A stretch of DNA of 64,000 bases from contig NZ_CABPSQ010000002.1 of assembly GCF_902459775.1 (NCBI RefSeq), positions 62,001-126,000 on the forward strand. Reading direction: 5' to 3'. Source of the stretch: Pandoraea captiosa. GTDB taxonomy: Bacteria; Pseudomonadota; Gammaproteobacteria; Burkholderiales; Burkholderiaceae. The stretch's first letter is position 1. Each line of letters opens with the position of its first letter. Of this stretch, positions 9,590 to 21,016 are shown in pieces. Both the position numbers and the translations under genes were made by a program. The notes beneath the pieces were generated by a model. It made no database searches and was not told where the DNA came from. It saw only the letters and a program-made list of their open reading frames with translations.

Positions 9590-9724
9590 TTAGACGGCCA
9601 GGCGCTTACGGCCCTTGGCGCGACGAGCGGCGATGACCTTGCGGCCGCCACGGGTCTTCATGCGAACCAGGAAGCCATGGGTGCGCTTGCGGCGCGTCAC
9701 GGAAGGCTGAAAAGTACGTTTCAT
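9590..9724 (-). CDS. rpmH: 50S ribosomal protein L34
   Basis: 44 codons from ATG at 9724 to TAA at 9590. The product is [20 protein letters not shown] followed by [19 protein letters not shown] and KRLAV, a full-length highly basic L34. It is the first gene of the leftward operon at the replication origin. The 26 bases between its stop and the proposed rnpA start fit the usual tight coupling. Confidence 0.97.
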   Translation of the reverse strand: MKRTFQPSVTRRKRTHGFLVRMKTRGGRKVIAARRAKGRKRLAV

Positions 9725-9840
9725 GATGCACTCACTGTGTGAAAAAATTCCCGCGCAGCAGCATCGTGAAACGCCACAAGGACACCGTGAAAACCTGCAA
9801 ATTCAAGGACTTTCACGCGCGGCCCAGCCGTCGGGAGTTG

Positions 9841-10265
9841 GATAGGAATCCGGTTATCTTTCTAACGAACCCGCTATTTAATCGGCTTTTCCGTTGTGTG
9901 TCAATAGGTTAGCCATCGCGTCCAATGCACTCGTGCGCGATCGGTGTCGCCGTTGTCGCGGATCCGCCACTGGCGTGCCCCGGGGCCGTGGATAATGGCG
10001 GAAATTGGCGGAATCTTCACTTTTTGCCAGTGGATAATTGGGACAACGTGAAGATATTCACGCCGTCGCGGCAAATCGTCGTAATTGCTGGGCATTTGCG
10101 CAGCCATCGCGCGACGTCAGGCGGGTTAACGCGGCGCGGCCGCCCGGAGATCCGTGTGCTGTGGGCATTCCTGTGGATAACTCGCTTTGCCGACGCTTTG
10201 GCGGTAAAATCCCCCATCAATTTTTTTCCCAGCAGAGTACCGGTGACGTCGCCATGTGGATAGCG
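9841..10265. other. probable chromosomal replication origin (oriC)
   Basis: The 818-base gap between rpmH and dnaA carries sites resembling the DnaA box TGTGGATAA. There is a perfect copy at 10172-10180, one-mismatch copies at 9987-9995 (CGTGGATAA), 10029-10037 (AGTGGATAA) and 10255-10263 (TGTGGATAG). A locally AT-rich stretch around 9850-9900 could be the unwinding element. The dnaA-dnaN-gyrB / rpmH-rnpA arrangement makes this the expected place. Exact limits are not visible. A further perfect box lies at 12166-12174 between dnaA and dnaN. Confidence 0.75.
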
Positions 10266-10542
10266 CGCCGGGTCTTGTCGTCTGCGCGCGCCGGAGGAGC
10301 CGGCTGCACGCGCGAGACCAGGCCCGAGCGCTGCGCCGTGGTTCGTCGGGTGCCGGACGTCTGCAATGCGCCGCTGGTCCGACCAGGTCGCGGCCGGTAG
10401 CCCGTCCCAGTGCTAAGGGAGAACGGGACTGCCGGCTTGGTTTGGCGCGTTCTGCCCCCATATCTGATGTAACGGATAGTGGACGGTGAACGCGTTGGAC
10501 GATGACGTCGGATGGGCCCCGCGCCACCTGGACACACGCTGC

Positions 10543-12111
10543 ATGAACGACTTCTGGCAACACTGCGCGACTCGTCTCGAACAAGAGCTGACGCCCCAGC
10601 AATTCCGCACCTGGATCAAACCGCTGGCGCCGCTCGACTTCGACGAACAGGCGCGCACGCTCAAGATTGGCGCACCCAACCGCTTCAAGCTGGATTGGGT
10701 GAAGAGCCAGTTCTCCGGGCGTATCCAGAGTATGGCGGCCGACTATTGGAATGCCCCGATCGAAGTGACGTTCGTTCTCGATCCGAAGGCCGGTCTGCGC
10801 GTGCCCTCTTCCACCCCGGCGCCTGCACCGAGTGCTGCGCCCGCGCCCGTGCCGACGAGTGTCGCGCGTACGAACCCGACAGCTGCCGCCGCGCATGCCG
10901 CAGTGGCTGGGGGGGCGAACGGAGCTAATGGTGCCAACGGTGCGAACGCCGGTGGCCATGCGGCAGACGCGGCATCTCTCGATGGCGAGCGTCCCGATCT
11001 GGAAGCGAGCGAAGCCGAGGCGGTACGCCGCAATTGGCGTGTCACGCCGCAGGAGCCGGTGCAGGTCGGCGAAGTCGAGTCGATTTACGAGCGCTCGAAG
11101 CTCAACCCGGTGCTGACCTTCGACAATTTCGTGACGGGTAAATCGAACCAGTTGGCCCGCGCGGCGGCGATTCAGGTCGCGAACAACCCGGGTACGTCGT
11201 ATAACCCGCTGTTCCTGTATGGCGGCGTTGGCCTGGGCAAGACGCACTTGATTCACGCCATCGGCAACCAGTTGCTCGCCGAGAAGCAGAATCCGCGTAT
11301 TCGGTACATCCACGCCGAGCAGTACGTGTCCGACGTGGTGAAGGCCTACCAGCGCAAGGCATTCGACGAATTCAAGCGTTACTACCATTCGCTCGATCTG
11401 CTGCTGATCGACGATATTCAGTTCTTCTCGGGCAAGAGCCGTACGCAGGAAGAATTCTTCTACGCGTTCGAGGCGCTGATCGCCAACCGGGCGCAGGTGA
11501 TCATCACGAGCGACACGTATCCGAAGGAAATCACGGGCATCGACGACCGACTGATTTCCCGTTTCGATTCGGGGCTCACGGTGGCTATCGAGCCGCCCGA
11601 GCTCGAAATGCGCGTGGCCATCCTGATCAAGAAGGCGCAGGCCGAAGGCGTGGGGCTGTCGGAGGACGTGGCGTTCTTCGTCGGCAAGCATCTTCGCTCG
11701 AACGTGCGCGAACTGGAAGGGGCGCTGCGCAAGATCCTGGCGTACTCGAAGTTCCATGGTCGCGAGATCACCATCGAACTGACGAAGGAAGCGCTGAAAG
11801 ATCTGTTGACGGTTCAGAATCGTCAGATTTCCGTCGAAAACATTCAAAAGACGGTCGCCGATTTTTACAATATCAAGGTCGCCGACATGTATTCGAAAAA
11901 GCGGCCTGCCAATATTGCACGGCCGCGGCAGATTGCGATGTATCTGGCGAAGGAACTGACGCAGAAGAGCTTGCCGGAAATCGGCGAATTGTTTGGCGGA
12001 CGCGACCATACGACCGTGCTGCACGCGGTACGCAAGATTGCGGAAGAGCGAGGCAAGGACGCGCAGCTCAACCACGAGTTGCACGTGCTGGAGCAAACGC
12101 TCAAGGGGTAA
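10543..12111 (+). CDS. dnaA: chromosomal replication initiator DnaA
   Basis: 522 residues from ATG 10543, whose product starts [16 protein letters not shown] as in betaproteobacterial DnaA. The frame is also open from 10486. Domain I covers about 1-85. Domain II is an unusually Ala/Pro/Gly/Asn-rich linker ([16 protein letters not shown]). Domain III is the AAA+ ATPase with Walker [10 protein letters not shown] and Walker [10 protein letters not shown]. Domain IV is the DNA-binding HTH with the DnaA signature [11 protein letters not shown]. DnaA-ATP binds DnaA boxes and opens oriC. The DnaA-box-like site at 10255 lies in its promoter region, consistent with autoregulation. Confidence 0.98.
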   Translation: MNDFWQHCATRLEQELTPQQFRTWIKPLAPLDFDEQARTLKIGAPNRFKLDWVKSQFSGRIQSMAADYWNAPIEVTFVLDPKAGLRVPSSTPAPAPSAAPAPVPTSVARTNPTAAAAHAAVAGGANGANGANGANAGGHAADAASLDGERPDLEASEAEAVRRNWRVTPQEPVQVGEVESIYERSKLNPVLTFDNFVTGKSNQLARAAAIQVANNPGTSYNPLFLYGGVGLGKTHLIHAIGNQLLAEKQNPRIRYIHAEQYVSDVVKAYQRKAFDEFKRYYHSLDLLLIDDIQFFSGKSRTQEEFFYAFEALIANRAQVIITSDTYPKEITGIDDRLISRFDSGLTVAIEPPELEMRVAILIKKAQAEGVGLSEDVAFFVGKHLRSNVRELEGALRKILAYSKFHGREITIELTKEALKDLLTVQNRQISVENIQKTVADFYNIKVADMYSKKRPANIARPRQIAMYLAKELTQKSLPEIGELFGGRDHTTVLHAVRKIAEERGKDAQLNHELHVLEQTLKG

Positions 12112-12165
12112 CGCCTGATGCACAGGGCGGACACGCGGGGTGCCGGGCGGGGTTGCCTGGGTCCC

Positions 12166-12174
12166 TGTGGATAA
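12166..12174 (+). promoter_or_regulatory. DnaA box between dnaA and dnaN
   Basis: Perfect TGTGGATAA in the 249-base dnaA-dnaN spacer. It may contribute to origin function or to autoregulation of dnaN. Confidence 0.6.
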
Positions 12175-12360
12175 GCTGGGTGCGGTTTGGGGGAAACCGG
12201 TGTTTTCGGGCACAATAGCGGATCGGCGCACAATGCGTCCCCGGCTCGTCCACAGCGTTTTCCGCCCTGTTATCCCGACTGCAAGCGATTGATTGATAAG
12301 GGAATATTCGGGTTTTCAGCAGAAACTGGCACCCGTTAACAGTTACTACGAAGGATAAAT

Positions 12361-13467
12361 ATGCAATTGGTCAAAACTCAACGAGACAATCTGCTGCGGC
12401 CGCTGCAAATTGTGAGTGGCATCGTCGAGCGTCGCCACACGTTGCCGATTCTGGCCAATTTGCTCATTCGCAAGCACGGACAGGACATTTCCTTCCTGTC
12501 GACCGACCTCGAGTTGCAGATCACGACCACCGCTGACTGCGGTGCCGGCGCCGATGATGTGGCGACGACCGTGGCGGCTCGCAAGCTGCTCGACATTCTG
12601 CGCAACATGCCGGACGCCGAAGTGGCGCTTTCGCTCTCGGACAAGCGTCTGACGGTGCAGGCGGGCAAGAGCCGCTTCCAGTTGCAGACGTTGGCTGCGG
12701 AAGATTTCCCGACGGTGGCGGAAGCCAACGACTACGCTGCGAGCTTCGCGTTGCCGCAGCGTGCGTTCCGTCAACTGCTGGGCATGGTGCACTTCGCGAT
12801 GGCGCAGCAGGACATCCGTTACTACCTGAACGGCATGCTGCTCGTGGTCGAGGGCGAGAAGATCGAAGCCGTGGCCACGGACGGTCACCGACTGGCGTAT
12901 TGCAACACCACGATTGCCGGCGAGAAGTTTGCGCGTCAGGAAGTCATCATTCCGCGCAAGACGATTCTCGAGTTGCAGCGTCTGCTCGAAGACATCGACG
13001 ATCCGGTGCAGATCGACGTGGCGCCGAGCCAGGTCAAGTTCCGTTTCGCGAACGTCGAACTGGTGTCGAAGCTGGTCGAGGGCAAATTCCCCGACTTCAA
13101 CCGTGTGATCCCGAAGGGTTACAGCAAGAGCTTCGTGATCAGCCGTGAAGAGCTGCATCGCTCGCTGCAACGTGCGGCGATCGTCACGTCGGACAAGTTC
13201 AAGGGTGTGCGTTTCCTGGTGAGCGAAAACCAGTTGAAGATCAGCGCGAACAACACCGAAAACGAAGAAGCGCAGGAAGAAATCGAGATCGATTACACGG
13301 GCGAGTCGGTGGATATCGGCTTTAACGTGACCTATCTGCTCGACGTGTTGTCGAACCTGAAGGTCGAGCAAGTGAAGGTGAGTCTGGGCGACGCCAATTC
13401 GAGCGCCCTGATCACCCTGCCGGACAACGACGAGTTCAAGTACGTCGTCATGCCGATGCGCATTTGA
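12361..13467 (+). CDS. dnaN: DNA polymerase III beta sliding clamp
   Basis: 368 residues, standard length. It starts MQLVKTQRDNLLRPLQIVSG and ends with the canonical clamp C-terminus YVVMPMRI. Three repeated clamp domains of about 120 residues each. It encircles DNA as a dimer and tethers polymerase III and other clamp-binding proteins. GAAGGATAAAT before the ATG supplies the ribosome site. Second gene of the dnaA-dnaN-gyrB string; recF is absent between dnaN and gyrB, as is usual in Burkholderiales. Confidence 0.98.
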   Translation: MQLVKTQRDNLLRPLQIVSGIVERRHTLPILANLLIRKHGQDISFLSTDLELQITTTADCGAGADDVATTVAARKLLDILRNMPDAEVALSLSDKRLTVQAGKSRFQLQTLAAEDFPTVAEANDYAASFALPQRAFRQLLGMVHFAMAQQDIRYYLNGMLLVVEGEKIEAVATDGHRLAYCNTTIAGEKFARQEVIIPRKTILELQRLLEDIDDPVQIDVAPSQVKFRFANVELVSKLVEGKFPDFNRVIPKGYSKSFVISREELHRSLQRAAIVTSDKFKGVRFLVSENQLKISANNTENEEAQEEIEIDYTGESVDIGFNVTYLLDVLSNLKVEQVKVSLGDANSSALITLPDNDEFKYVVMPMRI

Positions 13468-13504
13468 GCGGATATTCCGCCGTACGCGCCGTCACACATG
13501 CGCG

Positions 13505-13524
13505 AAGGGGCCGAGCGCCCCTTT
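13505..13524 (+). terminator. hairpin after dnaN
   Basis: Stem AAGGGGC / GCCCCTT with a 5-base loop, followed by T residues, 38 bases after the dnaN stop. Weak T-tract, so attenuation rather than full termination is possible. Confidence 0.5.
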
Positions 13525-13626
13525 GGCGTTTCTAGAGAATTATCCTTTTGCGGGATAAGTGGCCTTCGGAGCGCCAAAAGCGCGCGGGGGGCGGCAAGTC
13601 ATGAAGCAGTAATTCGTCAGAAATGA

Positions 13627-16125
<2,499 letters not shown>

Positions 16126-16180
16126 GTTTGTAGGATCCCATTGGAGTTTAGATTTTTCCCAAAAAATTTAGATTTCATAA

Positions 16181-16216
16181 AACAAAACCCAGCCGACAGC
16201 GGTTGGGTTTTGTTTA
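16181..16216 (+). terminator. strong bidirectional terminator between gyrB and the island
   Basis: AACAAAACCCAGCC / GGTTGGGTTTTGTT (16181-16194 with 16201-16214) with a 6-base loop and one G-T pair; T-rich on both strands. It ends gyrB transcripts and also the leftward RM/Septu-like operon, whose last gene stops at 16310. Confidence 0.85.
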
Positions 16217-16309
16217 TTGATCGCAGATGGTTGACCATGTGACGACTGGCTTCTTTGCGGCGGCGCGCCCAGGATGGCATCGAGATTGTAGTTCGGTCAT
16301 GTCAGAGCC

Positions 16310-17167
16310 TCACCCAACCAACCGGGAAAGCTGTGGATCGTTGCGCATCAACAAGCACCAACGAGCGACTGCCGATAGTTCAGCCGTTGGACATGTCATT
16401 TCGCGTACGCGCGCACGGACCTCAGTCAACTTCGCCTTGGCCGCCGGGTTATTGCCTGCACCACAACGGGCTTTGGCCATCGCAAAGTCGTCGATCAATC
16501 GGTCCACCTGTTGCCACACCTTGCGGCGAGCTTCTGCCAACGGTGCGTGCTCATTGAGTTTGAGCCGCTTTACCGTCTCGATGACACGCTCCTGCTCCCA
16601 AGGGGAGGAACCCGGCATGGGAATGACCTTACCTTCCTCGTCAAAAGCGATCAGCGCAACGTCATCGTCATCAATCGGGTCAAGCAGATAGCGCGTTTCG
16701 GATTCCTCACAGGGCGCGGCGTAGGTGGAGCACAGAGAGCCATCTTTGAGTGGAAACCAGCCCCCCTTCTTGCGGTTTCCGACATTGCCGCACACGCGGA
16801 AATTCATATAGTCGAAAGCCAGCCACCAGTAGCCGTCGCGCAGACTGGCATCCAGTGCCTTGGCTTCTTTCTTGGGACGAAAGTGTTCCACGTCGTAGTG
16901 CGAGTACAGCTCGCGCACTTCTGAGAACCAGCATTTGCCCGCAGACAACGCCAACAGCCATTCCTTCAAAGCACCCCAGTGAGTGCTGTTGGCGTCAATC
17001 AGTGCATTGCGTTCATCACGTTTTCCCGCCGCTTCGAGGGCAGCCAAATTGGCGACCAGTTGGGCGGACTTCGCCAGCCAGGCATCCCACTGCGCTTGCG
17101 TCCATGGCACCCAATTCGGGATGTCGGTATCGGTAGGCCGCTTGTGCTCCAGGTCGATCCAGATCAC
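16310..17167 (-). CDS. HNH endonuclease, PtuB-like, of RM-associated Septu-type pair
   Basis: 285 residues. The HNH nuclease core is visible: KCWFSEVRELYSHYDVEHFR near residues 78-97 and then CGNVGNRKKGGWFP near 127-140, with the DVEHFRPK and NRKKG elements that characterise PtuB-type and retron-associated HNH nucleases. The start codon overlaps the stop of the ATPase gene by four bases (ATGA), implying translational coupling and a joint complex. In Septu systems an ATPase PtuA holds PtuB until phage triggers DNA or tRNA cleavage; here the role is inferred. It is the last gene of the hsd operon. Confidence 0.8.
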   Translation of the reverse strand: MIWIDLEHKRPTDTDIPNWVPWTQAQWDAWLAKSAQLVANLAALEAAGKRDERNALIDANSTHWGALKEWLLALSAGKCWFSEVRELYSHYDVEHFRPKKEAKALDASLRDGYWWLAFDYMNFRVCGNVGNRKKGGWFPLKDGSLCSTYAAPCEESETRYLLDPIDDDDVALIAFDEEGKVIPMPGSSPWEQERVIETVKRLKLNEHAPLAEARRKVWQQVDRLIDDFAMAKARCGAGNNPAAKAKLTEVRARVREMTCPTAELSAVARWCLLMRNDPQLSRLVG

Positions 17168-18993
17168 TGGCCATCCTCCTCTCGCAAGATTTCGTCGATG
17201 ATGGAATCGGCAATCGCATCTTGTTCGGCCTGCTCCTCGGGCGTGAGCACGGGTTTGCGGAAGCGGCGGTGTTGCGCCATCTTTCGCACGAACAGCGCGT
17301 AATCCGGGTCGCGGAAGTCAGCCGTCGAAAAGCCGAGATCGGACAACTCGGCTGACAGACGGCTCAACTCAGCATCCTCCTCCGGAGTGCGCGGTGATTT
17401 CACAAAAAGTTCATTTCGGCGGAACAAGCGCCGCTCGGTTTCGATGTCGAGTGTGGACGAGAGGCCAAACAGCTCACTTTTAAGTAGCCCGGTCACGCCC
17501 ATGCCCTGCGGATGTTCGTCGGGTACATCCACCACTGTGCGGCCACCATCGCGGCGAAGGATGTGCACTTGCTCTCGCTTGAGACTGCCCACCATCATCG
17601 GGTCGTGAGTGGTGATGAGGATTTGAGATTGCCCTGCGGATGTATCAAAAGCACTGCTATCAAACGCACCGCTGTCGAACCCACCGACATAACTATCACC
17701 CAATACGCCTTCGATATCGTCGAAGTAGCGCAGCTTCCAAATCGGGTTGAGGTGGGTGTCCGGTTCGTCGAGCAGGAACAGGCAATGGTCTTCGCGGGTG
17801 ATGCGCATCAGGCCCAGCACGGTGAGCATTTGCAGCTCACCTTCGGAGAGCTGGGTGAAGCTCACCTTGCCGCCATGCTCATCGCGCTTCTTAACGGTGA
17901 TGCGCACCTCGTCGATCAGGTCGCCAATGTAGGCGCCCTCGGCGTAGCGGAAGAAGCTATCGGTGCCGCCGACCAGTCCGCCCAACTCCTTGAGTTTTTC
18001 CTGGCTGGGGACGAACAAGTAAAGCTGCTTCTGTTTTTCGCTGCGACCACGGAAGTCGATTTGCTTTGTGGCTTCTTGCTCAATCGGCGCCCAAGCCACC
18101 TGCCACAGTTTGTCGAGAAACTCGCTCACCACGTTGCCACGTGCATACCAGAAACGTGGGTCACCTTCGTTGAGTTCTTGTTCGTCAAACTTGCCGTTAC
18201 GACGCTTTTCACGCAGACGGTGCGGTTCTTTTAACACAAACAAAGCCGACTCCAGCGACTCGATGTGCAGGTTTTTTAGTACCTTTTTGAATACCGGGTC
18301 GTCGGACAATAAACATGCCAGCAGCACTAACTGGCTATGCCCGCCGCGGCAGTAGAACAGTCGGCGCAGGCGGTCGTCGCCCGCTTGCTTCAGCCGCGCA
18401 TCGCGGCGGCGTTTGGCATCTTCGACGGCACGAATATCCGCCTCGGATCCGGTAAAGTTTTCCAGCAACTGCTCGGAAAGTACTTCGTCCGTGGTGATTT
18501 CCTGGCGCTGGTTGAAACGGCGCTGATGCTCCTGAAACAACACCTCAATGCGTTCATTGCGCCCGGAGTAGTAAGCAAAGATATGTGTTGGCAGTAAGCG
18601 AGGGCCGCGACGATGATCAGGCGATTCTTTGCCTGGCGTGTCGTTTTTGGTCAGGTACTCTTGGCTAACACGGTCACCATCCACCCATACATAAGGACGC
18701 TTCTGCTTGGAGGTATCCGCCTCAATGCGCACAGCGTGTCCGCGAATACTGTATTCCAGCGTGTAGTCGAACGCCGCCTCGCGGTCCAGATCCACATCGC
18801 GAAAAATGGTGATCAGCGCCTCGATCAGATTAGATTTTCCAGTGCCGTTCTGGCCGATTAGCGCATGACTGCGGATGGGCCTGGGCTGTGCATCAGCATG
18901 CGCACTCGCCGGGCCTTGCAAGTGCGTCTCGAAAGCGATGTCGAGACCACGCAGATTGCGAAAGGACGGGATACGGATACGAAGCAGTTGCAT
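17164..18993 (-). CDS. restriction-system-associated AAA/ABC-type ATPase (PtuA-like)
   Basis: 609 residues, RecF/SMC-like ATPase. Walker A IGQNGTGKSNLIEAL is near residue 48, the signature-like LSEGELQMLTVLGL precedes Walker B CLFLLDEPDTHLNP, and the H-loop ITTHDP follows. Such ATPases occur next to type I RM genes and beside HNH nucleases in Septu-type defence. Between Walker B and the H-loop is a short repeat (GGFDSGAFDSSAFDTSAGQ) not usual for the fold. The C-terminus is charged (EEQAEQDAIADSIIDEIL). It begins one base after the hsdS stop, so it belongs to the same transcript as the RM genes. Confidence 0.85.
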   Translation of the reverse strand: MQLLRIRIPSFRNLRGLDIAFETHLQGPASAHADAQPRPIRSHALIGQNGTGKSNLIEALITIFRDVDLDREAAFDYTLEYSIRGHAVRIEADTSKQKRPYVWVDGDRVSQEYLTKNDTPGKESPDHRRGPRLLPTHIFAYYSGRNERIEVLFQEHQRRFNQRQEITTDEVLSEQLLENFTGSEADIRAVEDAKRRRDARLKQAGDDRLRRLFYCRGGHSQLVLLACLLSDDPVFKKVLKNLHIESLESALFVLKEPHRLREKRRNGKFDEQELNEGDPRFWYARGNVVSEFLDKLWQVAWAPIEQEATKQIDFRGRSEKQKQLYLFVPSQEKLKELGGLVGGTDSFFRYAEGAYIGDLIDEVRITVKKRDEHGGKVSFTQLSEGELQMLTVLGLMRITREDHCLFLLDEPDTHLNPIWKLRYFDDIEGVLGDSYVGGFDSGAFDSSAFDTSAGQSQILITTHDPMMVGSLKREQVHILRRDGGRTVVDVPDEHPQGMGVTGLLKSELFGLSSTLDIETERRLFRRNELFVKSPRTPEEDAELSRLSAELSDLGFSTADFRDPDYALFVRKMAQHRRFRKPVLTPEEQAEQDAIADSIIDEILREEDGQ

Positions 18994-18994
18994 A

Positions 18995-21016
18995 TCAGGC
19001 GCTCACCGTATCGGCCGGCTTTTCTCGCATTTCGGCGGGAGCCGGTTCCAGAATCCAACCGCGGGCTACCTCGGCTTTCAGTTGCGCGTAAAAGGCATCG
19101 ATCTCGCCGCCGAAGCGCTGCCACAAATCCTTGGCGCTTATTTCGCCGTTGTGACGAGCCAGGATAGTGGCCAGCGGCGCCTGGGCTTTGATGTCGGGCG
19201 TGGTGCCCAGCCGCAGCGGCGCGATCAATTCAGTTTGTGGGGCTTTCATAGGTTCCTCTTCTTGTTCGATGTCGATGCCGGTTAGGCTGGCCACTGCACT
19301 GGCAGCAAGACTGGCTGCAATGCGCCGCTTTCGAGAAAGCTGATCTGCGTAGCGGTCGCACATGCGGAAAAGCGCATCGACGATGGCAACAATTTGATCT
19401 TGCTCTGCCTTGGGTGGTACCGGAACAACGAGATCCTCAACGCCACCTACTCGCAGATGCTTGACCGTCATACCAATCGCGGCTTCGATAATTCGTGTTT
19501 GAAAGCTCGGGCTCTGGATGACATATAGAAGAAAACGATTACTGAACAGTTCAGGAAAAAGTCGGATCAGCATTGAGCGCTGTCCGAGGCACACCTTTTC
19601 TCCATCAGGGACAATCGCTGCCTCACCCATTGGAGCTTCACGTGTGAAGAAGATGTCGCCACCCTTTGGGGGCATACGCCTCGCCCAATAGGCATACGTC
19701 TCTTCTGAAATCTTCCGTGTGCTGGATAAATCCATCCGCCCGTTACGAATGTCAGTAGTTCGAATGAGGTGAATTCCTTCGTTGACATATGGCGCCGTTT
19801 TATTGTGGCAATCAACAACTGCTTGTGAGACCTGAAGCAGTGACGCCCATGCCCAGTGTTCGGGCAAAGAACCTTCAGGAATGCGCACTTGCTGAGTACG
19901 CAGTTTCTTTAACATCGCCAAGGCTTCTTTTTTCTCCTGCCCTTCCGACCTCTGCGACCATTCAATACGTTTCTCTGCAATAGCATCGAGCAAGTCGGCA
20001 CCAGTAGCAGCATGGCGATGTTTAATGTTCAGCAATTCGCCACTAACAGCCAAGTCGAGAACCAAGCCCTTGAATGCCGCCACATCCTCCGGCGCATGAA
20101 ACAGACAGCCGAAATTGTCGGCCAGGCGCGCCCAGGTGGTTTGCAGTTCGTGCGGGCTGATGGCACTAGCGACGGCTTGCAAAGCGGATTGGCGCAGGTT
20201 GTTTTGCAGTTTGCGCCGCTCTTGTTGTTGCATATCCAGCTTGTCGCACAAGGCCATCAGCTCATCGACTTTGGCAACGATGCGGGATTGTTCTTCCTTC
20301 GGTGGAATTGGCGTTGGTATTGGCCGCATGCCTCCAAGTGAAATATTTGCAATATTGGTGGTCTGACTTGCAGTGCCGCGCATCCGCGCCTGCATGTATG
20401 GACTGCGCAACACGAGATAGAGGTAATCAGGCTCAAGAACATGAGGACGCACCGCAGCGATAAATCCGCCAAACGTTGCGCGCTCTTTGACCTCTCTCAC
20501 TAGAGCCACTTTTCCAACGAGCTCATAGCTGTTGGCCATTGAGATCATGGTGTCACCCTTTTGGACCCATTGATCTTCTCTGCCAACGAATTCTTCATCG
20601 ACAAAAATTAAATCATCCCAATCAACCTCTGCCTGAACATTGCTGGTGCGTAGGCAAGCCACTGCGCCGGATGCTCGACTTGTCTGTTTCTTCGACGAAG
20701 GGAAAGTGACGCCTCGAACAATTTCACAGACGTTACCTAATCGTTCAAAGGCCCAGTTTGTCGGGAGCGTAAAGCTTAGCTCAGTGGCTTCAATGTCAGG
20801 CTGGGGCGTAGGTCTACGAAGCTTGCCAGCGTGAACCAGCTCTGCCCGAAAGCTTGAGATTTCGGCAAGCAGGTTTCGGGCGTCCGTAGCACTATCGGGT
20901 GTGGTGAGCAGCTCGCCTCTGATGGCCAACTCAAGAATCAACTCACGGAGTTTGCCAATACCCCCTGACGCATTCGCAATATGCCCAAATTCGGCCAAAA
21001 ACTGCTGCGCATCCAT
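18995..21016 (-). CDS. hsdS: type I restriction specificity subunit HsdS
   Basis: 673 residues. It has two target-recognition domains separated by helical conserved regions (first TRD about 90-230, second about 380-540, each ending with an alpha-helical spacer such as EEQSRIVAKVDELMALCDKL and AEQDQIVAIVDALFRMCDRY). These choose the two halves of the bipartite DNA site. After the second spacer there is an extra C-terminal domain of about 100 residues (TILARHNGEISAKDLWQRFG) with winged-helix character, common in long HsdS proteins. The start overlaps the hsdM stop (TGATG). Confidence 0.93.
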   Translation of the reverse strand: MDAQQFLAEFGHIANASGGIGKLRELILELAIRGELLTTPDSATDARNLLAEISSFRAELVHAGKLRRPTPQPDIEATELSFTLPTNWAFERLGNVCEIVRGVTFPSSKKQTSRASGAVACLRTSNVQAEVDWDDLIFVDEEFVGREDQWVQKGDTMISMANSYELVGKVALVREVKERATFGGFIAAVRPHVLEPDYLYLVLRSPYMQARMRGTASQTTNIANISLGGMRPIPTPIPPKEEQSRIVAKVDELMALCDKLDMQQQERRKLQNNLRQSALQAVASAISPHELQTTWARLADNFGCLFHAPEDVAAFKGLVLDLAVSGELLNIKHRHAATGADLLDAIAEKRIEWSQRSEGQEKKEALAMLKKLRTQQVRIPEGSLPEHWAWASLLQVSQAVVDCHNKTAPYVNEGIHLIRTTDIRNGRMDLSSTRKISEETYAYWARRMPPKGGDIFFTREAPMGEAAIVPDGEKVCLGQRSMLIRLFPELFSNRFLLYVIQSPSFQTRIIEAAIGMTVKHLRVGGVEDLVVPVPPKAEQDQIVAIVDALFRMCDRYADQLSRKRRIAASLAASAVASLTGIDIEQEEEPMKAPQTELIAPLRLGTTPDIKAQAPLATILARHNGEISAKDLWQRFGGEIDAFYAQLKAEVARGWILEPAPAEMREKPADTVSA

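Noticed and set aside
10126-12231. 701-codon open frame antisense to dnaA
   Set aside because: Same shadow effect; low-complexity basic protein, no ribosome site.
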